Source: Sphingobacteriaceae bacterium (GTDB lineage Bacteria; Bacteroidota; Bacteroidia; Sphingobacteriales; Sphingobacteriaceae). Taken from it: a DNA stretch of 38,562 bases. Position 1 is the stretch's first letter. Every line of letters begins with the position of its first letter. The translations under genes were made by a program, and so were the position numbers. The notes beneath the pieces were generated by a model. The model was given only the letters and a program-made list of their open reading frames with translations, was not told where the DNA came from and made no database searches. The stretch lies in contig CANHCS010000013.1 in the NCBI GenBank assembly GCA_947459195.1, positions 1-38,562 on the forward strand. The letters are read 5' to 3'. Positions 18,117-25,829 of the stretch are shown one piece after another.

Positions 18117-18662
18117 ATGGCCAAACTGAAACTGGAAGAATTGAATCGCGTGAGCGTGGAAGAATTTAAAGAACAAGAAAAACTACCCGTGGTGGTGGTT
18201 TTGGATGAAGTACGCAGCATGCACAATGTGGGTTCTATCTTCCGCACTTCGGATGGTTTTGCCGTGGAGGCCATTTATTTATGCGGCATTACCGGTCAGC
18301 CACCCCACCGTGAGATTGAGAAAACGGCTTTAGGCGCTACGCAATCGGTGGACTGGACCTATTTTCCCAGCACTCTGGATGCCATTTTTGAACTAAAAAA
18401 GCGAGGCTACCAGATCATTGCCATTGAACAGGCCAGTGAAAGCATGTCTTTGCATGAGTTTGTACCTCAAGCGGGTAAAAAGTATGCACTGATCTTCGGA
18501 AATGAGGTAAACGGCGTAAACGAAACGGTGATGCAAGAGATTGATGCCTGCATCGAAATTCCACAATTTGGCACCAAACACTCTTTTAACGTGGTGGTTT
18601 CAGCAGGGATTGTTATGTGGGATTTCTTCGCTAAACTAAACCTATCCCCAAAAAATAAATAG
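18117..18662 (+). CDS. SpoU/TrmH family RNA 2'-O-methyltransferase
   Basis: A 181-residue SPOUT-class methyltransferase that transfers a methyl group from S-adenosylmethionine to a ribose 2'-OH of tRNA or rRNA. The three family motifs are present: VRSMHNVGSIFRTSDGF (motif 1), KYALIFGNEVNGVNE (motif 2) and HSFNVVVSAGIVMWDFF (motif 3). Together they form the trefoil-knot cofactor site. A TTG two codons upstream is possible, but the ATG at 18117 is better because it lies immediately after a canonical -7 box. It converges with talC; the stops are separated by 3 bp. Target nucleotide is unknown. It lacks the N-terminal substrate-binding domain of RlmB-type enzymes. Confidence 0.9.
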   Translation: MAKLKLEELNRVSVEEFKEQEKLPVVVVLDEVRSMHNVGSIFRTSDGFAVEAIYLCGITGQPPHREIEKTALGATQSVDWTYFPSTLDAIFELKKRGYQIIAIEQASESMSLHEFVPQAGKKYALIFGNEVNGVNETVMQEIDACIEIPQFGTKHSFNVVVSAGIVMWDFFAKLNLSPKNK

Positions 18663-18665
18663 CAA

Positions 18666-19325
18666 TTATTTACCCGCTGCCTTGGCGTGGTCGGCCAAGA
18701 ATTGGGCCAGTCCGCTGTCGGTTAAAGGATGCTTCAATAAAGCCAGAATCGCCGATAAAGGTCCAGTCATCACATCGGCACCCATTTTGGCACATTCGAT
18801 GATGTGCATCGGGTGACGTACAGAAGCGGCCAAAATCTGGGTTTCGTAACCGTAGTTATCGTAAATCAAACGGATATCTTCGATCAAAGCCAAGCCATCG
18901 GTAGAGATATCATCTAAACGGCCTACAAATGGAGAAACATAGGTGGCACCAGCTTTGGCAGCCAATAGCGCTTGTCCTGATGAAAATACTAAGGTACAGT
19001 TGGTTTTGATTCCTTTTGAAGAGAAGTATTTGATGGCTTTTACGCCGTCTTTGATCATCGGTACTTTCACCACGATTTTGGGATTGAGGGCAGCTAAGGC
19101 CTCTCCTTCCTTCACCATGTTATCGAAATCGGTAGCGATCACCTCGGCGCTCACGTCACCATCCACAATGTCGCAAATGGCTTTGTAATGCGCAATCACA
19201 TTGGCATCGCCTGAGATCCCTTCTTTAGCCATCAGGCTGGGATTGGTGGTTACGCCGTCTAAAATGCCTAAGTCTTGGGCTTCTTTAATTTGAGCGAGGT
19301 TCGCTGTGTCGATAAAAAATTTCAT
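18666..19325 (-). CDS. TalC-type transaldolase (fructose-6-phosphate aldolase family)
   Basis: A 219-residue class I aldolase of the pentose phosphate pathway. [20 protein letters not shown] is the typical start, GVTTNPSLM follows, and the Schiff-base lysine is Lys87 in PKIVVKVPM. Later motifs are [32 protein letters not shown] and AASVRHPMH. At the position where E. coli fructose-6-phosphate aldolase has a Gln (FAQVMA), this protein has Glu61 (SAEVIA), as in true TalC transaldolases. Transfer of dihydroxyacetone is therefore the more likely reaction. The frame is open upstream to 19487, but that extension overlaps the SRP RNA; the ATG at 19325 gives the family N-terminus. It lies 19 bp downstream of the SRP RNA gene and may be read from the same promoter. 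Confidence 0.92.
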   Translation of the reverse strand: MKFFIDTANLAQIKEAQDLGILDGVTTNPSLMAKEGISGDANVIAHYKAICDIVDGDVSAEVIATDFDNMVKEGEALAALNPKIVVKVPMIKDGVKAIKYFSSKGIKTNCTLVFSSGQALLAAKAGATYVSPFVGRLDDISTDGLALIEDIRLIYDNYGYETQILAASVRHPMHIIECAKMGADVMTGPLSAILALLKHPLTDSGLAQFLADHAKAAGK

Positions 19326-19344
19326 ATTTCGAAAAGAAAAAAAT

Positions 19345-19441
19345 GGGCAAGCACCTTCTATCGCACCGCTACAACCTCCTACCCTTGCTGTGTTCCCACC
19401 CTGGGGGAGTTCAGAGGGAGCTGGTCGTAAAAGACTTGCCC
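19345..19441 (-). ncRNA. ffs: Signal recognition particle RNA (small bacterial type)
   Basis: Read on the minus strand, the segment starts GGGCAAG and ends CTTGCCC, giving a terminal helix. The middle contains the SRP domain IV signature CAGGGTGGGAACACAGCAAGGGT, given here in parts: CAGGGTGGGAA, CACAGCAAGGGT. That is the GGAA tetraloop flanked by the asymmetric internal loop that binds Ffh. The length of about 97 nt fits the short 4.5S-type RNA without an Alu domain. The promoter boxes upstream put the transcription start at about 19442, matching the mature 5' end. It directs Ffh to nascent membrane proteins. Confidence 0.9.
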
Positions 19442-19445
19442 GGCA

Positions 19446-19476
19446 CAAAGGTGTGAAAATTTTCAGGAAAGCACAA
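19446..19476 (-). promoter_or_regulatory. Promoter of the SRP RNA (and possibly talC)
   Basis: On the minus strand, TTG (19476-19474) is followed after exactly 20 bp by CACCTTTG (19453-19446). This matches the Bacteroidota -33/-7 pattern TTG-N(19-21)-TAnnTTTG except for C in place of the first T. The predicted start, four bases downstream, coincides with the 5' end of the SRP RNA. Confidence 0.7.
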
Positions 19477-19576
19477 TCATAAGCCAATAAATTCTGGGGT
19501 GGAAGCTAGTGTGGATAAAATTTAGCTACGGTAAATAAAGCCTTATTTTATCTTTAGTAATTACAAAGCAATAACC

Positions 19577-21616
19577 ATGTCAAAAAAAGAATTCAAACCC
19601 TATGTATCGGCCGATAGTCAGGTAGCCGAGTTTACCGTAAAATCTATCCTTTTGGGCGCCTTATTCGGCGTTATTTTCGGAGCGGCTACCGTTTATTTGG
19701 CCTTAAAAGCGGGCTTAACCGTATCGGCCTCCATTCCTATCGCTGTTTTGGCCATATCCATTGGTCGTAAATTTTTCAAGACCACCATTCTGGAGAACAA
19801 TATCATCCAGACCACCGGTTCTGCAGGCGAATCTATTGCTGCAGGGGTGGTATTTACCCTCCCGGGATTCTTATTCCTATCGGCAGGCAGCCAGGGCGAA
19901 AGTTTCTTTTCTTACTGGCCGATCTTCTTCCTGGCCGCATTGGGTGGCATATTGGGAACGTTGATGATGGTACCCCTGCGTAAATCGCTGATTGTGGATG
20001 AGCACGACAACCTGCCTTATCCAGAAGGTACCGCTTGTGCCTCGGTGCTGATTGCCGGTGAAAAAGGCGGTGATTTTGCGAAAACGGCTTATCAGGGATT
20101 GGGCTTTGCCTTCTTGTATGCCATCCTGCAAAAGGTTTTCCATGTGATCGCTGAAACGCCTAAATGGGCGACAGAGCAAAGCAATAAGTTCTTCCCTTCG
20201 GCTACAGTTAATGGAGAAATTACCCCTGAATATATGGGGGTTGGTTATATCATCGGTCCGAAAATTGCCGGCGTATTGGTAGCTGGCGGTGTTTTGGCCT
20301 GGTTGGGCTTGATTCCCTTACTGGCCTCCATTGTTCCAGGCGATACAATTGCTTTACAGCTGGTTAAGCTCGGTTATCTGAAAGATCTTTTAACTCCGGG
20401 AGGACCTGGTGGCTGGGATCCGGCAACACATAGTTTTGCCGATACGGCATCGGCAGTGTACCGTGCTTATGTGCGACAAATTGGTGCGGGTGCGGTGGCT
20501 GCCGGTGGTTTCATTACGCTGATCAAAACCATCCCGACCATTATTTCTTCGTTTAAATCGAGCCTGGCCTCCATCAGAAATAAGGATGGTAAAACGGTAG
20601 AAGTGAAACGTACCGATCGCGACCTTTCCTTTACGACTGTTTTATGGGGAAGTTTAGCGCTCATCGTTCTGATGGCTGTATTGCCACAAATTCCGGGTGA
20701 TTCTTTGATCAATAAATTACTGATCGGTGTACTGGTGGTGATCTTTGGTTTCTTCTTCGTGACGGTTTCGAGCCGTATTGTGGGATTAATTGGTTCTTCT
20801 TCCAACCCCATTTCCGGAATGACCATTGCTACCCTGATGGGTACTTGTTTGGTGTTCATCAGCGTGGGCTGGACCGGAAAGTTGTTTGAACCGATGGCTT
20901 TGGTGGTGGGCAGTATGATCTGTATTGCGGCAGCCAATGCGGGTGCCACTTCCCAAGATCTGAAAACGGGATATATCGTAGGTGCCACACCAAAGTACCA
21001 ACAATTGGCCTTGTTTGTAGGTGCGGTAGTTTCTGCGGTGGTAATTGGCCTAACCTTGTCGATATTGGATCGTCCTACACCGGAAATGGCCGCTCAGGGA
21101 ATACAGCATGCCATTGGCACCGATTTGTATCCCGCCCCTCAGGGCACCTTGATGGCTACCTTAATTAAAGGTTTGTTATCGTTCAACCTCGACTGGCAAT
21201 TTGTGCTGGTGGGCGTATTTTTGGCCATTACCATGGAATTGTGCGGTGTCAAATCGCTTTCTTTTGCGGTGGGTGCATATTTACCGCTCTCTACTACCCT
21301 GCCAATTTTTGCGGGTGGTGCCATTAAAGGCCTGGTAGACTGGAAAACAAAGGATGTAAAAAAATCTGCTGAAGAGGAAGAATTGGGCAAAGGCAGTTTA
21401 TTTGCCACGGGTTTGGTGGCTGGGGGTGCATTAATGGGTGTGATCTATGCTTTTTTGATGGCTTTCCAATCTACGGCCATCCCGGTAGGTAATTTAAACA
21501 TGGAACCCGCTATTGAACATGCACTGGGATCAGCAGGGTATCAATTACTCGGATTCGGATTTTTTGTATTAATGGGCTATATCCTCTATCGGATTGCTGT
21601 TTCGAAAGAGAAATAA
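19577..21616 (+). CDS. OPT family oligopeptide transporter
   Basis: A 679-residue integral membrane protein of the oligopeptide transporter (OPT) superfamily, with roughly 15-16 hydrophobic segments. Typical prokaryotic OPT features are EFTVKSILLGALFGVIFGAATVYLALK-type sequence in helix 1, TTGSAGESIAAGVVFTLPGF, and VPLRKSLIVDEHDNLPYPEGTACASVL with the NLPYPEG signature. Later come GVGYIIGPKIAGVL, SSSNPISGMTIATLMGT and QDLKTGYIVGATPKYQQLA. Bacterial members import peptides or metal-chelate complexes; the substrate cannot be told from sequence. It is monocistronic and shares a bidirectional terminator with the convergent DUF502 gene. Confidence 0.93.
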   Translation: MSKKEFKPYVSADSQVAEFTVKSILLGALFGVIFGAATVYLALKAGLTVSASIPIAVLAISIGRKFFKTTILENNIIQTTGSAGESIAAGVVFTLPGFLFLSAGSQGESFFSYWPIFFLAALGGILGTLMMVPLRKSLIVDEHDNLPYPEGTACASVLIAGEKGGDFAKTAYQGLGFAFLYAILQKVFHVIAETPKWATEQSNKFFPSATVNGEITPEYMGVGYIIGPKIAGVLVAGGVLAWLGLIPLLASIVPGDTIALQLVKLGYLKDLLTPGGPGGWDPATHSFADTASAVYRAYVRQIGAGAVAAGGFITLIKTIPTIISSFKSSLASIRNKDGKTVEVKRTDRDLSFTTVLWGSLALIVLMAVLPQIPGDSLINKLLIGVLVVIFGFFFVTVSSRIVGLIGSSSNPISGMTIATLMGTCLVFISVGWTGKLFEPMALVVGSMICIAAANAGATSQDLKTGYIVGATPKYQQLALFVGAVVSAVVIGLTLSILDRPTPEMAAQGIQHAIGTDLYPAPQGTLMATLIKGLLSFNLDWQFVLVGVFLAITMELCGVKSLSFAVGAYLPLSTTLPIFAGGAIKGLVDWKTKDVKKSAEEEELGKGSLFATGLVAGGALMGVIYAFLMAFQSTAIPVGNLNMEPAIEHALGSAGYQLLGFGFFVLMGYILYRIAVSKEK

Positions 21617-21618
21617 AA

Positions 21619-21653
21619 CAAAAAAGCCTCCCAAAATTCGGGAGGCTTTTTTA
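21619..21653. terminator. Bidirectional terminator between OPT and DUF502 genes
   Basis: GCCTCCC pairs with GGGAGGC around a 7-base loop, flanked by A-run and T-run. It sits exactly between the two convergent stop codons and can serve both. Confidence 0.87.
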
Positions 21654-22247
21654 TTAAAGCTGACTTACCCCACCAGAAACGGCGAATTTCATGGCATCGC
21701 TGGCTTTCATTTTGAGCGGCTGTACTTTCTCTGCCGGTACGATGTACAACTGACCGGCGAAGGAATAAGAAAAAGGTACATAAACGGCTACTTCGCCGGG
21801 TAAACCTATTTTTTTCAGGTCTTTTTGGGTGAGAAAGCCTACTTTCTTCACTCCGTTATCATTCATTTCAATCAAAACCGGCTTGTCGAATTTTTTCTCA
21901 TCACCCACAAAGGCTTCGGTAAAATCTTTGATGGAACCGTAGATAAAACTAAATACTGGAAAGCGTTTCAACCAACGTTCCAGCCAATTATAGATCGGAC
22001 GGGTAATGAAAGAGGTGACGAATAAACCGGCCAGCATGATCACCACCAAAACCGTCAATAAACCCAGACCTGGAATGTGTATAGAAGCGCCAGTTTTAGG
22101 ATCGGTCAAGAAGAAATTACTCAGATTCAGACTGGTATCGATGGTAGTTACTGCCCAAATCACAAAGTAGATCGTCAATCCTACGGGAATGACCACCAAG
22201 AGGCCTCTTACAAAGTAATTGACCATCGCTTTTAAAATTCTGTTCAT
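21654..22247 (-). CDS. DUF502 family membrane protein
   Basis: A 197-residue protein of the widespread DUF502 family. Two N-terminal membrane helices are visible (about 9-32, LLVVIPVGLTIYFVIWAV, and about 58-82, GLLTVLVVIMLAGLFVTSF). They are followed by a conserved cytoplasmic part with RPIYNWLERWLKRFPVFSFIYGSIKDFTEAF, FDKPVLIEMNDNGVKKVGFLT and VAVYVPFSYSFAGQLYIVP. No enzymatic motif is apparent and no function is established that I can rely on. It starts 1 bp after murF-alr ends, so the two are almost certainly co-transcribed, which hints at a role at the cell envelope. Confidence 0.9.
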   Translation of the reverse strand: MNRILKAMVNYFVRGLLVVIPVGLTIYFVIWAVTTIDTSLNLSNFFLTDPKTGASIHIPGLGLLTVLVVIMLAGLFVTSFITRPIYNWLERWLKRFPVFSFIYGSIKDFTEAFVGDEKKFDKPVLIEMNDNGVKKVGFLTQKDLKKIGLPGEVAVYVPFSYSFAGQLYIVPAEKVQPLKMKASDAMKFAVSGGVSQL

Positions 22248-22248
22248 C

Positions 22249-24708
22249 TTATTCGTAATAATAAACTCGTTTTACCCGTTGGGAAATGCCGGTGAGTACT
22301 TCATAAGGTATGGTGTGCATGGTTTTGGCCAATTCTTCTACCCTGATTTCTTGATTGAAAACAATTACTTCATCGCCTTCGTTGATCTCTAAGCCGGAAA
22401 CATCCAACATACACATATCCATACAAATGCTTCCAATTGTGGGTACAAGGTGGCCATTGATGAGCATTTTGCCCTTGCCTTCGCCCAAGAGTCGGCTATA
22501 ACCATCGGCATAACCAATTTTGACGGTGGCAATTTGTCCTCCTTTGGGCAAAACTCCTTTTCTGTTGTAACCAATGGTTTCACGGGGTTTAATTTGCTTC
22601 ACCTGTGAAACAGTGGTTTTGAGTTGGGTAACTGTTTGAAGGGCCTTCGAATTGCTTGCTGATTTATCGATTCCGTAAAGACCGATTCCCAAGCGTACCA
22701 TTTCAAACTGCGCATTAGGCCAACGGCTGATGCCAGAGGTATTGGCTAAATGTCGGATAATTGGATAAGGTAGTACCTGCTGAATCTGATGACTCAGTTC
22801 TGTAAATAAATCAATTTGCGAGCGGGTAAATTCGTCTTCTTTAGGATCTTCAGCGGCAGCTAAATGAGAGAAAACAGATTTTATCCTAAAGTTTGGCGTG
22901 TTTTTTAAGTCGCTGATGAGTTGTGGAAGATCTGTAGCTGAAAAACCCAATCGCTTCATCCCGGTGTCGAGTTTCAAGTGCACCGGATAACTTTCCTTGC
23001 CATGGCGTTTTAAACTCGATTCAAAGGCCTTGAAAATGCGAAAACTATGAATTTCGGGTTCTAATTGATGGGCGATAATGGCATCGATGGCCATGATATC
23101 GGGGCTCATCACCATGATTGGTAAGGTAATTCCAGCCTGACGCAAAGCGACTCCCTCATCGGCATAGGCTACCGCTAAATAGTCTACTTTGTTAAACTGT
23201 AGCAGATTGGCAATTTCAAAGCTTCCACTACCATAGGAAAAAGCTTTTACCATTACCATTAAGCCTACACCCGGATCTAATTTAGATCGATAATGATTCA
23301 GGTTATGTTCGAGTGCATTGAGATTGATCTCTAAAACGGTTTCGTGTACTTTTTGTACCAGCAATTTGCTAATGTGCTCGAATTGAAAAGACCGGGCTCC
23401 TTTGATCAGGATGGCCTCGTCTTCAAAATTCAAGGTGGATAAATTAGTCAGAAAATCTTGCGTAGAGTTATAGAAAAGCGAATTTGCAGAGAAATGATCT
23501 GCATGTTTGCTCAACTCTGGCCCGATACCGATCAATTGGTCTACTTTTTTCTGATCGATTAGTTTTGCTACCTGTTGATACAACTGATCGGGCATGGTAC
23601 CCGATTCCGGAATGTCTGACAAAATCAATGTCCGCTTGTTGTGCTGATTTTGTTGCTTCAAAAAATCGAGTGCGATACTCAAAGAAGAAATATCACAGCT
23701 GTAAGAGTCGTCGATGATTGAGCAATTATTGATCCCCTTTTTCAATTCCAAACGCATTTGAATGGGGTGCAATTCTGCTAAACGAGGACTTAAATCTGTT
23801 GTTTCTTTACCCAAAGCCAGTAAAGTAGCCCAGCAGGTGATGGCATTGGCAATGGAGGCTTCATCTTTAAAAGGAATCTGTATACTCAGCTCCTTTTGTT
23901 GATATTTTGCCGTGATGGCAGCTCCATTTTCTGTATGTTGAATTTTCTTAATTTGAAAATCAGCACCACTTTCTCCCCATGAAAAGGTTGATTTTGCATT
24001 TAAATCAGGATGAGCACCCAATAAACTTTCTTTGGGATAGATCAGCCAATCAACACTGGAAAAGAGTTGTAATTTTTCTTGTAGTTTTTCTGCTTTTGAT
24101 GCAAAGCCTTCATCGTGTGCGGCACCGATGTGGGTAATAATACCGATGTTTGGACGAATCATCTGAGCCAGTGACTCCATCTCTCCTCTTTGAGAAATTC
24201 CTGCTTCTATGATGGCCATATCATGTTCATCTGTCATTTCCCATAAGGATAGTGCCACCCCGATTTGTGAATTGTAGCTTTTAGGACTACGAATGATTTT
24301 ATATTTAGCAGATAAAACCTCAAATAGCCACTCTTTGACAATGGTTTTGCCGTTTGAACCGGTGATTCCGATGACCGGATAATTGAATTTATTACGATGA
24401 TGGGCTGCTAATTGCTGTAAGGCAGTGAGCGTATTAATCACCAGAAAGAAGTTGGCTTCAGGATAGGCAGACCTGTCGAAATTAGGGTCTGAAATTACGA
24501 AAGAACGAACTCCTGAACGGTAAGCTTCCGGAATAAAATCATGCCCGTCTCTTCGCTGAATCAAGGCGAAGAACAAACCATAGGCAGCATCGGATAACTT
24601 ACGGCTATCAGTCAGCAAGGTACGGATACCCGCATCAGGCTTGTTGATAAAAGCCTGGGCCTGCATTGCCTGTTTTAATTCGTTAACCGAGTAAATCAAA
24701 TGATTCAT
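22249..24708 (-). CDS. Bifunctional MurF ligase / alanine racemase
   Basis: An 819-residue fusion of two consecutive peptidoglycan-precursor activities. The N-terminal MurF half (about 1-450) adds D-Ala-D-Ala to UDP-MurNAc-tripeptide. It shows the ATP loop GSNGKT (117-122), IIEAGISQRGEMESLA, NAITCWA and DDSYSCD. The C-terminal half (about 460-819) is a PLP-dependent alanine racemase with Lys488 (VMVKAFSYGSG) as the Schiff-base lysine, Tyr714 (ETIGYNRKG) as the second catalytic residue, HLANTSGI and GSICMDMCMLDV. The racemase therefore supplies D-Ala for the ligase substrate. Such MurF-Alr fusions are known in Bacteroidota. It is first in an operon with DUF502 and divergent from recX. Confidence 0.95.
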   Translation of the reverse strand: MNHLIYSVNELKQAMQAQAFINKPDAGIRTLLTDSRKLSDAAYGLFFALIQRRDGHDFIPEAYRSGVRSFVISDPNFDRSAYPEANFFLVINTLTALQQLAAHHRNKFNYPVIGITGSNGKTIVKEWLFEVLSAKYKIIRSPKSYNSQIGVALSLWEMTDEHDMAIIEAGISQRGEMESLAQMIRPNIGIITHIGAAHDEGFASKAEKLQEKLQLFSSVDWLIYPKESLLGAHPDLNAKSTFSWGESGADFQIKKIQHTENGAAITAKYQQKELSIQIPFKDEASIANAITCWATLLALGKETTDLSPRLAELHPIQMRLELKKGINNCSIIDDSYSCDISSLSIALDFLKQQNQHNKRTLILSDIPESGTMPDQLYQQVAKLIDQKKVDQLIGIGPELSKHADHFSANSLFYNSTQDFLTNLSTLNFEDEAILIKGARSFQFEHISKLLVQKVHETVLEINLNALEHNLNHYRSKLDPGVGLMVMVKAFSYGSGSFEIANLLQFNKVDYLAVAYADEGVALRQAGITLPIMVMSPDIMAIDAIIAHQLEPEIHSFRIFKAFESSLKRHGKESYPVHLKLDTGMKRLGFSATDLPQLISDLKNTPNFRIKSVFSHLAAAEDPKEDEFTRSQIDLFTELSHQIQQVLPYPIIRHLANTSGISRWPNAQFEMVRLGIGLYGIDKSASNSKALQTVTQLKTTVSQVKQIKPRETIGYNRKGVLPKGGQIATVKIGYADGYSRLLGEGKGKMLINGHLVPTIGSICMDMCMLDVSGLEINEGDEVIVFNQEIRVEELAKTMHTIPYEVLTGISQRVKRVYYYE

Positions 24709-24765
24709 TTCACCACGAATTTCATCAAAATTTTAACAATCTGCTATTATTTGCGAATTTTAACC

Positions 24766-25260
24766 ATGGATATGGATCAGGATCAGCCTAAGCGTCGGAA
24801 TTACACCCCACATCAAGCCCGATTAAAGGCTGAGTCTTATTGTGCTTATCAGGAACGATCGCAGAAGGAAATACGTGATAATTTATATGAATGGGGACTT
24901 TTCTCGAAAGATGTAGAGGAAATCATCTCTGAACTAATTCAAAACAATTTTTTGAACGAAGAGCGCTTTGCGATGATGTATGCTCAGGGTAAATTTAGAA
25001 TCAAGGGCTGGGGTAAGTACAAAATCAAACAGGGGCTGAAACTGAAACAGGTACCCGAAAAGTTGATTCAGAAAGCACTAAAAAACCTCGATATGGATGA
25101 ATATTTGGCCAAGTTGGAACGGATTATCATCCAGAAATCGGAATTATTGACTGAGAAAGACAGCTTTAAAAGACGAATGAAGCTGCAACAGTTCGCGCAG
25201 ATGCGTGGATTTGAATCTGACCTCATCACAGAAATACTGAAAAACAGGGGCTTATCCTGA
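24766..25260 (+). CDS. recX: RecX family regulatory protein
   Basis: A 164-residue RecX-like protein made of three-helix repeats, a family that binds and inhibits RecA filaments. Diagnostic segments are ARLKAESYCAYQERSQKEIRDNLYEWG (read in parts), ISELIQNNFLNEERFAMMYAQGKFRIKGWGKYKIKQGLK and the C-terminal KLQQFAQMRGFESDLITEIL. The frame is open upstream to 24700, but that would overlap the murF-alr start and add a hydrophobic N-terminus. The ATG at 24766 (MDMDQDQPKRRNYTP), or the one six bases later, is preferred. recA is not adjacent. Acidic and basic composition fits the family. Confidence 0.87.
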   Translation: MDMDQDQPKRRNYTPHQARLKAESYCAYQERSQKEIRDNLYEWGLFSKDVEEIISELIQNNFLNEERFAMMYAQGKFRIKGWGKYKIKQGLKLKQVPEKLIQKALKNLDMDEYLAKLERIIIQKSELLTEKDSFKRRMKLQQFAQMRGFESDLITEILKNRGLS

Positions 25261-25283
25261 TTTTGAAAAAATTAAAAATTTTC

Positions 25284-25313
25284 TTGACGAGATGCCAATT
25301 CTCTCTATATTTG
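25284..25313 (+). promoter_or_regulatory. Promoter of tRNA-Gly
   Basis: TTGAC at 25284-25288 (-33) and TATATTTG at 25306-25313 (-7, perfect TAnnTTTG) are separated by 19 bp. The predicted start lies about 10 bases before the mature tRNA-Gly. Confidence 0.8.
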
Positions 25314-25326
25314 CACTCACCAAAAC

Positions 25327-25399
25327 GCGAAAGTAGCTCAGTTGGTAGAGCACAACCTTGCCAAGGTTGGGGTCGCGAGTTCGAATCTCGTCTTTCGCT
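25327..25399 (+). tRNA. tRNA-Gly (anticodon GCC)
   Basis: A 73-nt cloverleaf: acceptor GCGAAAG/CTTTCGC, D-arm GCTCAGTTGGTAGAGC, anticodon stem CAACC/GGTTG with loop TTGCCAA (anticodon GCC at 25360-25362), T-arm with GTTCGAATC, and discriminator T. CCA is not encoded. Confidence 0.96.
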
Positions 25400-25404
25400 C
25401 TAAT

Positions 25405-25434
25405 CCCTTCCCTTCTTGGAAGGGTTAATTTTTT
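25405..25434 (+). terminator. Probable terminator after tRNA-Gly
   Basis: CCCTTCC and GGAAGGG form a 7-bp stem with a 6-base loop, followed by TTAATTTTTT. It would separate tRNA-Gly from the tRNA-Leu tandem, for which I see no clear promoter of its own. Confidence 0.55.
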
Positions 25435-25449
25435 AAAGGTCAATCACCT

Positions 25450-25530
25450 GCCTGGGTGGTGGAACTGGTAGACACGTACCGATAAATCGGGATTCGCCTA
25501 CTGCGAGTGCGGACTCGATAAAAACCTATT
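25450..25530 (+). pseudogene. Decayed tRNA-Leu copy 1
   Basis: Identical to the intact tRNA-Leu from GCCTGGG through the D-arm (GGTGGTGGAACTGGTAGACACG). It keeps the variable-arm stem (TTCGCC...GCGAGTGCGG), but its anticodon arm is replaced by TACCG-ATAAAT-CGGGA with a mismatch and a 6-base loop. The T-stem is lost (GCGGA against AAAAC), as is the 3' acceptor strand. It cannot fold as a tRNA. It starts 91 bp before copy 2. Confidence 0.85.
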
Positions 25531-25540
25531 TTAATCACCT

Positions 25541-25621
25541 GCCTGGGTGGTGGAACTGGTAGACACGTCCCGATAAATCGGGATTCGCCTACTGCGAGTG
25601 CGGACTCGATAAAAACCTAAT
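25541..25621 (+). pseudogene. Decayed tRNA-Leu copy 2
   Basis: Nearly identical to copy 1 and exactly 91 bp downstream. The anticodon arm is TCCCG-ATAAAT-CGGGA with a perfect 5-bp stem but a 6-base loop, so no normal anticodon exists. T-stem and 3' acceptor strand are degenerate in the same way as copy 1, so the decay happened before the duplication. Confidence 0.85.
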
Positions 25622-25631
25622 TTAATCACCT

Positions 25632-25717
25632 GCCTGGGTGGTGGAACTGGTAGACACGCAGGACTTAAAATCCTGTTCGCCTTAAAGCGAGTGCGGGTTC
25701 GATTCCCGCCCCAGGTA
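25632..25717 (+). tRNA. tRNA-Leu (anticodon UAA)
   Basis: An 86-nt class II tRNA: acceptor GCCTGGG/CCCAGGT (position 1-72 is G-U), D-arm GTGGTGGAACTGGTAGACAC, anticodon stem CAGGA/TCCTG with loop CTTAAAA (anticodon TAA), and long variable arm TCGCCTTAAAGCGA. The T-arm is GCGGGTTCGATTCCCGC and the discriminator is A. CCA is not encoded. It is the third and only intact member of a 91-bp-period tandem. Confidence 0.95.
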
Positions 25718-25718
25718 C

Positions 25719-25747
25719 AAAAGCTGAACGAAAGTTCGGCTTTTGTT
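25719..25747 (+). terminator. Terminator after tRNA-Leu
   Basis: AAAAGCTGAAC pairs with GTTCGGCTTTT (one G-U) around GAAA and ends in a T-run, two bases after the tRNA. Confidence 0.82.
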
Positions 25748-25778
25748 GTTTCTTACCCTTACCTTTTTGAATTTAATT

Positions 25779-25815
25779 TTGACAATTAAATTCTATTTAT
25801 CGTATATTTACGATA
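25779..25815 (+). promoter_or_regulatory. ars promoter with overlapping palindromic operator
   Basis: TTGACA (25779-25784) and TATATTTA (25803-25810, one mismatch to TAnnTTTG) are 21 bp apart, counted from TTG. A perfect 7-bp inverted repeat TATCGTA-TATT-TACGATA (25798-25815) covers the -7 element. The size and AT-rich core resemble ArsR/SmtB operators, so binding by the adjacent ArsR would block polymerase until arsenite is bound. Confidence 0.75.
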
Positions 25816-25829
25816 TTAAATTAATTAAC

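Noticed and set aside
19326-19487. N-terminal extension of the TalC transaldolase
   Set aside because: It is the SRP RNA gene and its promoter read through in frame; the ATG at 19325 gives the family start.
24700-24765. Longer RecX start overlapping murF-alr
   Set aside because: The extra 22 residues are hydrophobic and overlap the divergent gene; MDMDQDQ at 24766 is a better start.
25450-25621. Two further functional tRNA genes
   Set aside because: T-stem and 3' acceptor strand cannot pair and the anticodon loop has six bases.
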